64,000 nt of DNA from Marinomonas phaeophyticola (GCF_026966905.1 NZ_JAPUBN010000018.1:124001-188000); one strand, 5' to 3'. Positions 1 through 9,183 are shown, numbered from the stretch's first letter. Notes: generated by a model not told the origin, from the sequence alone. Made by a program: numbers and translations.

Positions 1-391
1 CAGATATCAAAACATAACCTCAGGTTATCAATGCTTTTCTTTCTTAATGAAAAAAAATAAATACCAAAATAAAAAAACAAAAATAAAATAAGTTATTAAA
101 AAAATAAATTATATATAAATCAATATATTAAATTATTATTAATATATTTCTCTCATTCTATAAAAAATAAAAAGCAAATATAAAAAATCTAAACAAGTAT
201 AAAAAAACGCATATTATTCTAAATCCCAATCAATTATGTAGCGTTGGTTTTTTACTTTATATAATGCATATTAATATAGCGTTTTAAAAAAATAACTAAA
301 AAACCGTGCTGAAAAATAAATATAGACAAGAGAAAAACTTATTCATTATTTCTTTTTTTATCTATATCTATACAGTATGGAAGGAGATTAC
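1..391. other. AT-rich intergenic region upstream of a BCCT gene
   Basis: No gene is visible here; the stretch is extremely AT-rich with many A or T runs. At 14-28 there is a short palindrome, ATAACCT-C-AGGTTAT, with 7-base arms, which could be an operator. A -10-like TATAAT lies at 260-265 without a convincing -35. The ribosome binding site AAGGAG at 381-386 belongs to the gene starting at 392. Confidence 0.5.
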
Positions 392-2170
392 ATGTCTATT
401 AATGAAACATTTACGGATGTTGATATCCCGGTTGAAAAATCAGGATTTTACAAAGGATACAGCCTCCCGATTGCTTTAATTAGCAAAGTGTCTATGACTC
501 TTTTGGTTTTATGGGCTCTCATTTGGCCAGCCTCAGCGGATGGTCAATTAGGCGCCTGGAAGTGGTCTATTTTAAGTGGCTTCAATGCTTTTTATATTAT
601 CACTGTGGGTGCCTTCGCCATGTTTCTGCTGGTACTAGCTGTCTTACCAAGTACTGGAAAACAGATTTTAGGGCCGGAGGGAGAAAAACCTGAGTTCTCC
701 AACTTTTCATGGTTTTCTATGATGTTTGGGGCAGGGTTAGGGGTAGGCCTTATGGTTTACGCTACCGCCGAACCTCTGAGTTTATGGGGATCAAACCCTG
801 AAGTCGTCGCCCGAAATATCACTGGGAGTGCGACTGAGACCATTGAGTCCGCATTTCGCTTTACTTTCCTCCATTACGGTTTTCATGCATGGGCTATCTA
901 CGTAGTAACGGGGTTATGCTTGGCCTATTACGCCTACACAAAAGACATGCCGCTCACAATACGATCCGCTCTTACGCCTCTTCTAGGGCGTTTTTCTAAT
1001 GGTATTATTGGCCATTTAATTGATGTATTAGGTGTGGTTGCGACTATTCTGGGCGTGTCCGTAACGATTGGTTTTGGTATTAGTCAATTTGTAGAAGGCG
1101 TATATGCCATTACAGGTATAGGGTGGTTGATGAATGGCAGTACCGAAGCCCCTGCACCGTCTACTGTTGGCTTGATTACAGCACTTGTCACCATTATGGC
1201 CATGTCTATTCTTTCCGCCGTTTCCGGTGTTGGCCGAGGTGTAAAATACCTATCCAACCTTAACCTCGTTTTGTCTTGTGTGCTCTTATTAACCTTCATT
1301 GTCTTTGGGTCATTTACCTTTGCAATGACCACTTATGCCACCGCATTTGTCGATTATATTCTCCATTTCCTATCTCTCGGGTTTAATGCCTACAGTCCTC
1401 AAAGTGAATCCGCATTTATTGCTAACCTACCGTCTGCCGCACGGCCTTTTGCGTCAGAATTGTATAGTGGTGCAACGAATGCTTGGGGATCTTTTGACAG
1501 CTTTAAAAGTGCTTTACCCGCTGAAGTCGCTTTATTAGATGAGGCAACGCTTTCAGCGGTGTATGATGCAGGAACAACGGGACGCTTATTTGGTTGGCAG
1601 TCAGGTTGGACGACCTTTTATTGGGCTTGGTGGATTGCCTTCTCTCCATTTGTGGGGCTATTTTTAGCACGTATATCAAAAGGTCGCTCTGTTCGCGAAT
1701 TCATTATTGGCGCTGTGATTGCACCTTCTTTAGTCTGCTTTGCTTGGATGACACTATTAGGTGGTACAGCCATTGATCTAGAATTAAATGGCACCGCAGA
1801 AGGCGCTATTGCCGGAGCATCCTTTACAGCAAAGCTCTTTGTCACCTTACAGCATATGATTTCTGGTGATCTACTGGCGGCCATTTCCATCATGTGTATT
1901 GTGTTAATTATGACCTTCCTTGTGACCTCTGCCGACTCGGGTATTTTAGTCATGAATACCATTATGTCAGGTGGTGCTCAAGAAACGGGGGTTTTGCATA
2001 GAATCATCTGGGGGGTCTTATTAACATTGGTTATCGCAACATTATTGATTGCTGGCGGTGGCGGTTTAGAAGCCATAAAAAGTGCTATGATCATTGGTGC
2101 CTTACCTTTTACCTTCATCATGGTGTTAATGTGCATCTCTCTTGCCAAGGCCATGTTTATCAATAGATAG
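392..2170 (+). CDS. BCCT family betaine/carnitine/choline-type transporter
   Basis: Secondary transporter of the betaine-carnitine-choline family, predicted to import a quaternary ammonium or sulfonium osmolyte across the inner membrane with Na+ or H+. The 592-residue protein has about twelve hydrophobic segments. The family signature around WTTFYWAWWIAFSPFVG is present, as is a glycine-rich TM3 stretch (GAGLGVGL) and the TM4 motif HYGFHAWAIY. In TM4 a Tyr replaces the Trp usual in the HWG motif, so the substrate may differ from glycine betaine. An in-frame ATG lies 15 bases upstream, but AAGGAG at 381-386 sits five bases before 392, so 392 is chosen. A LysR gene converges on it, and a GbcA-like oxygenase lies beyond that, which suggests uptake for catabolism. 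Confidence 0.9.
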   Translation: MSINETFTDVDIPVEKSGFYKGYSLPIALISKVSMTLLVLWALIWPASADGQLGAWKWSILSGFNAFYIITVGAFAMFLLVLAVLPSTGKQILGPEGEKPEFSNFSWFSMMFGAGLGVGLMVYATAEPLSLWGSNPEVVARNITGSATETIESAFRFTFLHYGFHAWAIYVVTGLCLAYYAYTKDMPLTIRSALTPLLGRFSNGIIGHLIDVLGVVATILGVSVTIGFGISQFVEGVYAITGIGWLMNGSTEAPAPSTVGLITALVTIMAMSILSAVSGVGRGVKYLSNLNLVLSCVLLLTFIVFGSFTFAMTTYATAFVDYILHFLSLGFNAYSPQSESAFIANLPSAARPFASELYSGATNAWGSFDSFKSALPAEVALLDEATLSAVYDAGTTGRLFGWQSGWTTFYWAWWIAFSPFVGLFLARISKGRSVREFIIGAVIAPSLVCFAWMTLLGGTAIDLELNGTAEGAIAGASFTAKLFVTLQHMISGDLLAAISIMCIVLIMTFLVTSADSGILVMNTIMSGGAQETGVLHRIIWGVLLTLVIATLLIAGGGGLEAIKSAMIIGALPFTFIMVLMCISLAKAMFINR

Positions 2171-2201
2171 TCCGTTATATACAACAGACTGATCATTCAT
2201 C

Positions 2202-2259
2202 ACTAACAAAGGCTAAAAACCGACATCACTATAAAAGTCGGTTTGCAGACTTTGTTAGT
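2202..2259. terminator. Two-step hairpin between convergent genes
   Basis: Outer arms ACTAACAAAG (2202-2211) and CTTTGTTAGT (2250-2259) enclose inner arms AAACCGAC (2217-2224) and GTCGGTTT (2237-2244). Both pairs are perfect. The structure lies exactly between the BCCT gene and the convergent LysR gene, so it probably serves as a bidirectional terminator although the T-tracts are short. Confidence 0.55.
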
Positions 2260-3242
2260 TATTCGACTTCTCCTAACCAGGTTTTCTCATCTTTAATTTC
2301 ACTCAAAAACCACGCCTTAAAGATAGAAAAAGCCTCACTGTCTTGCTTGCTTTCTGAGTAAGTTAAAAAGTGTTTCTTTTCTTTAAACGAAATTTCACTG
2401 TCTCCAACTTTAACCAACCGTCCTTGCTCTATCATGGGTAAAATTAAATGATTCCACCCAAGACTTACCCCTTGATGATTTAGGGCCATCTGTATCAGCA
2501 TATTGTAATCATTTGCGTTAAACATATGACTGTCGCTTTCAAATTCAAAATCAGATTGCGCTTCCTGACTGTTAAACCAGACTCGCCAATCAACATGCTC
2601 AGCAATTTGAGAACGGCCATATGGGCTTAAATTCAATAACGTAGAGTGTTGTAATCCAGCTAATGTATTAATCTCTGGGTTTTGCTCTAAATATTGTGGT
2701 GAACATACAGGATAAATAAGATCAGAAAATAAAGGTTCAGAGTGATAACCTTCTCGCGGATCACTGATTTTATTAATAAAAATATCGGGGCGCACCCCCG
2801 GTTCCATTTGTAAAAAATTATTCGTTGCAACAACATTAACGTTAATATCAGGATTGGCGGAGAAAAAGCGCCATAATCTATGAGATAACCAAAAAGCAGA
2901 GAAAGCAGGAGAGCAACAGATTACTAACTCCTGTTTTTTTACGCCACTGTTTTGTATCCTTTGGGCCGCCTGCGCAATGTTTACAAAGGAAAGATGAGCG
3001 GCGTCATAGAAGATGACTCCGGCTTCGGTTAATTCAACGGTTCTACCTGTGCGTTTAAATAAAGCGACGCCAAGATGCGCTTCTAACTCCCTGATTTGGC
3101 GGCTTATGGCAGCTTGTGTAACACAAAGCGCTTCAGCCGCACGGGTAAAATTTTGGTATTTAGCCGCGGCAACAAAAGATTTTACCGCTCGTAACGAAGG
3201 CATTCTAACCAGAATCTGGTCGGGTTCTACATGTTTAGCCAT
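2259..3242 (-). CDS. LysR family transcriptional regulator (GcvA-like)
   Basis: DNA-binding regulator with an N-terminal winged helix-turn-helix (about residues 15-75, containing NFTRAAEALCVTQAAISRQI) and a C-terminal LysR substrate-binding domain. The 327-residue length is slightly above the usual 300. A second in-frame Met at residue 14 (MPSLRAVKSF) is an alternative start nearer the family norm. It is divergent from the Rieske oxygenase gene at 3489 with 246 bases between, the classic LysR-target arrangement, so it probably controls that gene and perhaps the convergent BCCT gene. The effector is unknown. Confidence 0.9.
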   Translation of the reverse strand: MAKHVEPDQILVRMPSLRAVKSFVAAAKYQNFTRAAEALCVTQAAISRQIRELEAHLGVALFKRTGRTVELTEAGVIFYDAAHLSFVNIAQAAQRIQNSGVKKQELVICCSPAFSAFWLSHRLWRFFSANPDINVNVVATNNFLQMEPGVRPDIFINKISDPREGYHSEPLFSDLIYPVCSPQYLEQNPEINTLAGLQHSTLLNLSPYGRSQIAEHVDWRVWFNSQEAQSDFEFESDSHMFNANDYNMLIQMALNHQGVSLGWNHLILPMIEQGRLVKVGDSEISFKEKKHFLTYSESKQDSEAFSIFKAWFLSEIKDEKTWLGEVE

Positions 3243-3340
3243 AACTGCAAGTACTCAATTTATCGAATAAAAAGTCGCTTTACCCATTTCAATACGATCA
3301 ATACACTGAATTACTAACGAATAGAAAAGACGAACCTTAA

Positions 3341-3358
3341 CTAAAATAGTTTATTTAG
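3341..3358. promoter_or_regulatory. Dyad in the LysR/Rieske divergent promoter region
   Basis: CTAAA-N8-TTTAG lies in the 246-base space between the divergent LysR and Rieske oxygenase genes. Its symmetry and position fit a LysR-type binding site. A G-run follows it (3358-3363). No convincing sigma-70 elements were found. The assignment rests on position only. Confidence 0.35.
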
Positions 3359-3488
3359 GGGGGTCAGCACAACACATCAAACAGGATCCGTTTCCCCTCA
3401 CCTGTGACAGAACCAGAATGCGGATCAAATGAATGTCACAATAATAATGAAAACCTACCACAGTGTAGTGCCATGGGAGTGAAATACA

Positions 3489-4700
3489 ATGACAAGCAAA
3501 TCCAAAACACTAGAATTTCTCCATTTGCGTGAACCTCGTCACGCATTAACAAGAGAGCTGTATCGTGATGAAGACGTTTTTCAACAAGATCTTCAACAGA
3601 TATGGCATAAGGAATGGATCTTTGCCGGTCATAGCTTCGAGCTAGCCAAGTCTGGGGAATACATGACCCTACAGGTGGGAGATTACCCTGTGGTGATCAT
3701 TCGTGATGATAAAGGTAATATCCGAGCCTTCCATAATGCCTGCCGCCATCGTGGCTCCCGTCTGTGTAGCAAATCCAAAGGAAAGTCTGCCAAGTTGGTT
3801 TGCCCTTACCACAAGTGGACATTTGGCCTCGATGGAAAATTGTTGTTTGCTGGCAATATGGGAGATAACTTTATTGCGTCTGATCACAACTTAATGCCAG
3901 TTCACTGCGAAGTTGTGAATACTTATATTTATATTTGCGTCGCTGAAGAAGCGCCTGATTTTGACGCTTTCCGTAAAGATGTTTCTCCCTTTATCGAGCC
4001 ACACCGTTTAGAAGACTGTAAAGTGGCCTTTGAAGCGGATTTGCTTGAAAAAGGTAACTGGAAGTTGGTTTTTGAAAACAACCGTGAATGTTATCACTGC
4101 GATAGTAACCATCCTGAACTACTCAACTCATTTGTTGAGAACCTGTCCGTAGCGGGTGTCGGCGGTGATGACGATCCGGAGTTGGTTGCCCATTGGGACA
4201 AGTGTGAAGCCGCAGGTTTACCGAGCCGTTTGGTTATGGATGAAAAGGGTCAATACCGTATGACTCGTATTCCGCTATCGGCAAAAGCCGTCAGCTACAC
4301 AATGTCAGGACAGCCTGCAGTGAACCACCGATTGGATAAATCTGGTGTAGAAGACATAGGAGCCTTGCTTTACTTCCACTACCCATCCACTTGGAATCAC
4401 TTTTTGGGCGATTACGCTCTCAGCTTCCGAGTTCTTCCATTAAGCTCGGGTGAAACGCTCGTCACCACAAAATGGCTAGTACACAAAGACGCCGTAGAAG
4501 GAGTAGATTACGACCTAGAAACACTGACCAAGGTCTGGGTTGATACCAATAATCAAGATAGAGAGTTGGTTGAAGAAACCTTTAGAGGAGTGAGCTCTCC
4601 TTCTTACATCCCAGGACCTTTCTCTGACATTGCTGAAAACGGTGTCTGCCAATTTGTTGATTGGTATTGTGACACAATGAAAGCAAAACTGTCTGAATAA
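3489..4700 (+). CDS. Rieske 2Fe-2S ring-hydroxylating-type oxygenase alpha subunit, GbcA-like
   Basis: Predicted oxygenase component that oxidatively demethylates glycine betaine or a related methylated amine in the cytoplasm. The Rieske centre ligands are C85, H87, C105 and H108 (CRHRGSRLC and CPYHKW). The mononuclear iron site shows in NNRECYHCDSNHPE (H203, H208). The 403-residue length and the sequence around the Rieske centre resemble Pseudomonas GbcA as I recall it. No GbcB-type ferredoxin reductase is adjacent, which is unusual because GbcA needs one. GGAGTG precedes the ATG by seven bases. A LysR gene is divergent and a BCCT carrier is nearby, consistent with betaine use. Stachydrine, carnitine or another betaine is possible. 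Confidence 0.85.
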   Translation: MTSKSKTLEFLHLREPRHALTRELYRDEDVFQQDLQQIWHKEWIFAGHSFELAKSGEYMTLQVGDYPVVIIRDDKGNIRAFHNACRHRGSRLCSKSKGKSAKLVCPYHKWTFGLDGKLLFAGNMGDNFIASDHNLMPVHCEVVNTYIYICVAEEAPDFDAFRKDVSPFIEPHRLEDCKVAFEADLLEKGNWKLVFENNRECYHCDSNHPELLNSFVENLSVAGVGGDDDPELVAHWDKCEAAGLPSRLVMDEKGQYRMTRIPLSAKAVSYTMSGQPAVNHRLDKSGVEDIGALLYFHYPSTWNHFLGDYALSFRVLPLSSGETLVTTKWLVHKDAVEGVDYDLETLTKVWVDTNNQDRELVEETFRGVSSPSYIPGPFSDIAENGVCQFVDWYCDTMKAKLSE

Positions 4701-4717
4701 ACCCGAATCACCTTTAG

Positions 4718-4767
4718 CGTTATTGCTCAATACTGTCAAATTTTGTATTGAGTGATAACGTTCTTTT
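4718..4767 (+). terminator. Rho-independent terminator after the GbcA-like gene
   Basis: Sixteen-base arms at 4718-4733 and 4745-4760 (CGTTATTGCTCAATAC and GTATTGAGTGATAACG) pair with two mismatches and are followed by TTCTTTTT. It lies 18 bases after the stop codon. Confidence 0.7.
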
Positions 4768-4989
4768 TAAATATCATGACTCTTTAATCATTATAAAAAT
4801 TCACCTTTTTGACTAACACAGCCCTGCTTTTACCCTTCCTATAAATTAATTTATTTTTATTCTTGACCAAATAGTCAGCACCAATAAAAAGCTGTTACAA
4901 TGCCGCCCTTCGAAAGGCAGCTAGATTCTCATGCCGACTGAATCATCTAAAAATTTTATATTGACCTTTATCTATAGGCCGTATTTTCT

Positions 4990-5490
4990 ATGAACTCTCT
5001 TTTCTATACTTCCTTCGCGACAGGTATTCTATCGACTCTTATTGTGTGGTTAACCAGTGCAATGGGAATCGAAAGTTGGCTGGTTTTTTTAGGTGCCACC
5101 AGCTATTTTGCCTCCCAGGAAAAAGGTGGAAAAGGACTCATACAAGTATGGTTAGCCAACGCATCAGGGGCATTATGGGCAATCGCTATTTTGTTTTTAT
5201 CTGACTTTTTTACAGGTAACTTGAGTGCTTACTTAACCACTGGCGTGATCGCTTTTATGATGTGTATGCAAGCTAAACTACCTGTGCTCAAATTTATACC
5301 AGGAACCTTTATTGGCTCAGCGGCTATTTTTGCAACGGAGGCGTCTTGGGAAATGACGTTTTTGGCCTTATTTATTGGTGCGATTTTTGGTTATTTAATG
5401 CTACATGGAGGCGAATGGCTCCATAAATATGGTAACCAGCGCAAGGAATGCTCATCCTCAGTGCCATCGTCTTCAGCGGTCACGAAATAA
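4990..5490 (+). CDS. DUF1097 family small membrane protein
   Basis: A 166-residue, very hydrophobic protein with about five membrane segments, resembling the DUF1097 family (E. coli YcdZ is an example). The function of the family is not established. The glycine-rich segment FLGATSYFASQEKGGKG and the tail LMLHGGEWLHKYGN are typical. No strong ribosome binding site precedes the ATG. It stands alone between a terminator and the two-component genes, so the context gives no role. The family call is from recognition of the pattern, not a search. Confidence 0.7.
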   Translation: MNSLFYTSFATGILSTLIVWLTSAMGIESWLVFLGATSYFASQEKGGKGLIQVWLANASGALWAIAILFLSDFFTGNLSAYLTTGVIAFMMCMQAKLPVLKFIPGTFIGSAAIFATEASWEMTFLALFIGAIFGYLMLHGGEWLHKYGNQRKECSSSVPSSSAVTK

Positions 5491-5717
5491 TATTTCCTTT
5501 TAAGCTGTACGGCCTGTAAAGCTGATCCTCTAAAACCACAGAAGATACATTACTATTAGAAAGCGCTTCAAGGATAAAATGGGGATTTCCCCTAAAAAAT
5601 ATCTAGTATGTAAACGTACAGAAGGGGCTTACCAACGGTTACGTTCTACTACTAAGAAAATAGCCTATATTGCATTATGCGATAGCAAACACTGCCTTTA
5701 ATATATTAGGATGAATA

Positions 5718-5753
5718 GATTATCTATTAATTTTAATGTCTAAATAGATAATC
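5718..5753. promoter_or_regulatory. Inverted repeat upstream of the sensor kinase gene
   Basis: GATTATCTATT (5718-5728) and AATAGATAATC (5743-5753) form perfect 11-base arms around a 14-base spacer. The left arm is also inside a smaller palindrome, AATAGAT-T-ATCTATT (5714-5728), so ATAGAT half-sites occur three times. The repeat ends 43 bases before the kinase start and may be an operator for autoregulation. The rest of 5491-5796 holds only a small GGGGATTTCCCC palindrome near 5581 and no gene. Confidence 0.45.
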
Positions 5754-5796
5754 AATATTCTGGTTGTGTTCTAATAATAAAAATAGGGATAGCAAA

Positions 5797-7704
5797 ATGA
5801 CTCTCCGGACCATGTTTAGTCTCCGCCATTTAGGCATTGGAGGCCGTCTTTTTTTGGCTTTTTTCTTAATATCTTCCATTACCATTATTGCTAGTGGGCT
5901 CGCAACTAACACCTACTTACAGCTAAGTGATCGCTTACTCTTACTCAAACAACAAGATATTCCTGGCCTTGATGCCGCGGCTAGGTTAAATGATAAAAGC
6001 CGTTTAATTGTGGCCACGGCCCCACTACTCGTCACCAATGATGCCAATATTGTCCGTTTAAAAGCGATGGCAACGTTAAATGAGGCTATTAAGGATATGG
6101 ACGCCTTGATGAGAAACTTACCGGAATATAACCACTACTTCTTAGAACTGATTCGGCAGATTCAAAATAACCTCGTCCTTTTAAATCAGAATGTAGAGCG
6201 TCATGAAATTGCCCGTTATAAGATCACTCAACAATCAAAACGTATTTTTCCATTATTTCAAAACCTAATTAGTAGTTTGGATAAAATGGAAAGATCGCCT
6301 CCATTAGAGCAGGTCACCAGTCGTTTATATTATTTTGCCGGGATGCTAGAAAAGGTAGCAAATGATGCGACCTTTAACGAGTTGGACTACACCTTCTTAC
6401 GACTTGAGTCTCTAGGAGAGGAAATACAAGCACAATTGCCTCTACTCAATCAAATCACTACAGAACAAAGACACTCTATCCGTTTTTTATTAGACATAAG
6501 CTCTCGTAAAGGCTCCTTATATCAGTTAAAAAATGAAGAACTAGACCTGGTTTACCAACAAGATTTCTTTCTTGAAAATAGCCAACGTCACATACAACAA
6601 TTAGCCGCCCAAATCATTCAATACACCAATACAACTAACGCCAGTATCAGTAGCTCTTTAGAAAGAGCCATAAAATCCATCAACCAAAGTACCCAGAGTA
6701 TATTGCTACTCTCACTTATTAGCCTTGCGATCGCCTGTGCTATCTCTTGGTTTTATGTCCGTAGGAATGTATTACATCGCATTCTTGAGTTACAGCAAAA
6801 TATGCGGGCGATTGCCAGTTCCCACTTAGACACTCAAATTCGCTTGGTTGGCAATGATGAAGTTTCCGCTATGGCAAGAGATCTGCAATATTTTCAACAA
6901 ACCGCCATCGAAGTGGAACGGACAAACCAAAAATTGGCTACCGAAATAGAAGAAAGAGTCATGGCTGAAATGCAACTCAAAAACACTCAAACCGAATTAA
7001 TCCAAGCGGGAAAACTCGCTGCATTAGGTCAGCTTAGCGTTGGCATTACTCACGAAATAAACCAACCATTAACTGCAATCGCTAGCCATTTGCATACGGT
7101 GGGACGTTACTTGGATAGAAATGAGCCCGATAATGCAAAATTAAATATTATAAAAATCAAATCCTTACTCGATAAAATTGCCAGTATTACGCGACACCTA
7201 AAAGCCTTTGCTCGTGAGGCTGGTACAGAGCTCGCTCCTGTTATTCTTCATAACGTTATCCAAGATTCTATTGAATTGATGTCGAGCCAAATAAACGATC
7301 AGGGATGTCACCTAGACTACCGCTATTGTTCTCCGCCTAATCAACAAGAACTAAAAGTATTAGCGGAGCCGATTCGATTAGAGCAAGTACTGGTCAATCT
7401 CATCAGTAATGCGATTGATGCCATGTCAAGTACCCTCTATAAACAAATCAATATTCGAGTAGAGGAGCAAGATAAACATGTGATTATCGAGGTGTCCGAT
7501 ACAGGTATTGGTATAGAGCCCGATAAAATACGACAAATTTTTGACCCCTTTTTCACTCAAAAAGAAGTGGGTCAAGGGTTAGGATTGGGGTTATCCATTA
7601 GTTACAATATCATTCAAGATTTTAACGGACACATTCAAGCAACGTCTATTCTGGGTCAAGGTAGCTGTTTTAAATTAGTGTTACAAAAGGCAAATAATAT
7701 ATGA
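5797..7704 (+). CDS. DctB-like membrane sensor histidine kinase
   Basis: Membrane sensor of a two-component system. From the ATG at 5797 (AGGGA seven bases upstream) it is 635 residues; a TTG at 5764 would add eleven. Order: TM1 (about 14-36), periplasmic sensor domain rich in predicted helices (37-300), TM2 (301-323), HAMP linker, coiled coil, dimerisation domain with the phosphorylated His419 in ITHEINQPL, and an ATPase domain with N and G boxes (LISNAIDAM, DTGIGIEPD, GQGLGLGLSIS). The kinase core is of the DctB/NtrB class that pairs with sigma-54 activators. Its stop overlaps the next ATG by four bases. The neighbouring phn transporter and its sigma-54 promoter suggest it senses the transported compound or its loaded binding protein. 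Confidence 0.9.
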   Translation: MTLRTMFSLRHLGIGGRLFLAFFLISSITIIASGLATNTYLQLSDRLLLLKQQDIPGLDAAARLNDKSRLIVATAPLLVTNDANIVRLKAMATLNEAIKDMDALMRNLPEYNHYFLELIRQIQNNLVLLNQNVERHEIARYKITQQSKRIFPLFQNLISSLDKMERSPPLEQVTSRLYYFAGMLEKVANDATFNELDYTFLRLESLGEEIQAQLPLLNQITTEQRHSIRFLLDISSRKGSLYQLKNEELDLVYQQDFFLENSQRHIQQLAAQIIQYTNTTNASISSSLERAIKSINQSTQSILLLSLISLAIACAISWFYVRRNVLHRILELQQNMRAIASSHLDTQIRLVGNDEVSAMARDLQYFQQTAIEVERTNQKLATEIEERVMAEMQLKNTQTELIQAGKLAALGQLSVGITHEINQPLTAIASHLHTVGRYLDRNEPDNAKLNIIKIKSLLDKIASITRHLKAFAREAGTELAPVILHNVIQDSIELMSSQINDQGCHLDYRYCSPPNQQELKVLAEPIRLEQVLVNLISNAIDAMSSTLYKQINIRVEEQDKHVIIEVSDTGIGIEPDKIRQIFDPFFTQKEVGQGLGLGLSISYNIIQDFNGHIQATSILGQGSCFKLVLQKANNI

Positions 7705-9053
7705 ATAATGGTATTAAAGTGCTCATTATTGACGATGATGAATCAATTCTTGACGCACTAACCGAAATGTTAGAACTAGAAGGCTTCCAAGTTAATACCT
7801 TTAATCAAGCGAGCAAGGCTCTATTGTCTTTAGATAAAAGCAGCCCTGTCATTATTCTCAGCGATGTCAAAATGCCCAAGATGGATGGGTTCAGCTTTCT
7901 ATCTCGAATACAAGCACTGGATGAAGCGATTCCTGTACTTCTCATGAGTGGGCATGGAGATATTCCGATGGCACTCGACGCGATCAAATGTGGCGCTTAC
8001 GATTTTATTGAAAAGCCGCTACAACCATCCCATCTAATGAGTCAATTAGAAAGAGCCGTGGAAAAACGTTGGTTGGTTCTGGAAAACCGAAAGTTAAAAG
8101 AAGACCTTGCCCAACAAACTGATCTAGATACCTTTATTATTGGAGAATCAGCGGCGATGAAAAGCATTCGTCAGCATGTTCTCACATTAGCCAAGGCCAA
8201 TATCGACACGATTATTTATGGCGACACAGGCTGTGGCAAAGATGTTGTTGCTCGCGCGTTACATCAATACAGTAACCGCCATAAAGCCCGCTTTATCGCC
8301 ATCAATTGCGGAGGGATTAGTGAAAGCCTCATTGAAAGTGAGTTATTTGGTCATGAAGCAGGGTCTTTTACTGGAGCCAATAAGCGCCATATAGGTAAAA
8401 TTGAAGCAGCGAACGGAGGCACTCTCTTTTTAGATGAAATAGAGACAATGCCCATGCATGTCCAGATCAAACTCTTACGAGTATTACAAGATAGAACTAT
8501 TGAGCGTGTTGGCAGCACAACCCCTATTGCTGTTGAGTTAACTGTGATCGCGGCCAGTAAAGCCGATCTTGAACAACTTGGCGAAGAAGGAAAGTTTCGT
8601 AAAGACCTATTCTATCGACTCAATGTCGCCAGTCTCATTATTCCTCCATTAAAAGATAGACCGGAAGATATACTGCCGTTATTCCATCATTATGCTCGTA
8701 AAGCCGCGGAGCATTATAACCGCCCGTTACCAACGCTTACCCAAGATTACCTCAACTATCTATTACAACACCCATGGCCAGGCAATGTACGAGAGTTAAA
8801 AAATGCGGTCGATCGATTCGTTATTGGCATCACTGAGTCTTCGCTCACTATGTTAAAGCAAGAACCTGACTCAAATGGAAGCTATGAAGAACGTATGGAG
8901 CAGTTTGAACGTAAAATAATTGAAGAAGGGCTACGGCATTCTGATGGTCAAATCAACCAAGCGGCAGAGCTGCTCGATCTATCACGAAAAACCTTGTACC
9001 GGAAAATGAAAAAATACCAACTAGACAAACAGAATTTTAAAATCACAGAGTAA
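7701..9053 (+). CDS. DctD-like sigma-54-dependent response regulator
   Basis: Enhancer-binding activator of RNA polymerase-sigma54. It has a receiver domain (1-120, phospho-acceptor Asp55 in LSDVKMPKMDG), an AAA+ domain (about 140-375) with Walker A GDTGCGKD and Walker B TLFLDEIE, and a Fis-type helix-turn-helix at the C-terminus (QINQAAELLDLSRKTLYRKM). The sigma-54 contact loop reads GSFTGA rather than GAFTGA. The length of 450 residues is normal. It overlaps the kinase gene by four bases (ATGA) so the pair is translationally coupled. A sigma-54 promoter 114 bases downstream of its stop, ahead of phnD, is the obvious target. Confidence 0.92.
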   Translation: MNNGIKVLIIDDDESILDALTEMLELEGFQVNTFNQASKALLSLDKSSPVIILSDVKMPKMDGFSFLSRIQALDEAIPVLLMSGHGDIPMALDAIKCGAYDFIEKPLQPSHLMSQLERAVEKRWLVLENRKLKEDLAQQTDLDTFIIGESAAMKSIRQHVLTLAKANIDTIIYGDTGCGKDVVARALHQYSNRHKARFIAINCGGISESLIESELFGHEAGSFTGANKRHIGKIEAANGGTLFLDEIETMPMHVQIKLLRVLQDRTIERVGSTTPIAVELTVIAASKADLEQLGEEGKFRKDLFYRLNVASLIIPPLKDRPEDILPLFHHYARKAAEHYNRPLPTLTQDYLNYLLQHPWPGNVRELKNAVDRFVIGITESSLTMLKQEPDSNGSYEERMEQFERKIIEEGLRHSDGQINQAAELLDLSRKTLYRKMKKYQLDKQNFKITE

Positions 9054-9066
9054 AGTAGACAAAATT

Positions 9067-9093
9067 GTCCCATTAGATGAATTTCAATGGGAC
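9067..9093. promoter_or_regulatory. Perfect dyad upstream of the sigma-54 promoter (possible enhancer site)
   Basis: GTCCCATT (9067-9074) and AATGGGAC (9086-9093) are perfect 8-base arms around 11 bases. The centre lies about 90 bases upstream of the -24 element of the phnD promoter, the usual place for a DctD/NtrC-type upstream activator site. It is also just after the regulator stop codon but lacks a T-tract, so a terminator is less likely. Confidence 0.5.
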
Positions 9094-9166
9094 TTATCAG
9101 TCCAGAAACAAGACACCCATCTCTAGAAATACAAATAATCCATTGTTTTATAAAAGAATTTTTTAA

Positions 9167-9183
9167 TTGGTATTAGTTTTGCT
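9167..9183 (+). promoter_or_regulatory. Sigma-54 (-24/-12) promoter of the phnDCEE operon
   Basis: TTGGTATTAGTTTTGCT matches the sigma-54 consensus TTGGCACGNNNNTTGCT at the essential GG (9169-9170) and GC (9181-9182), with exactly the required spacing. Transcription would start near 9194, leaving a leader of about 95 bases before phnD. The gene just upstream encodes a sigma-54 activator, which supports the call strongly. Confidence 0.8.

Noticed and set aside
1-376. A mobile element end or origin in the AT-rich left edge
   Set aside because: No terminal repeats, transposase fragment, DnaA-box cluster or iterons were seen.
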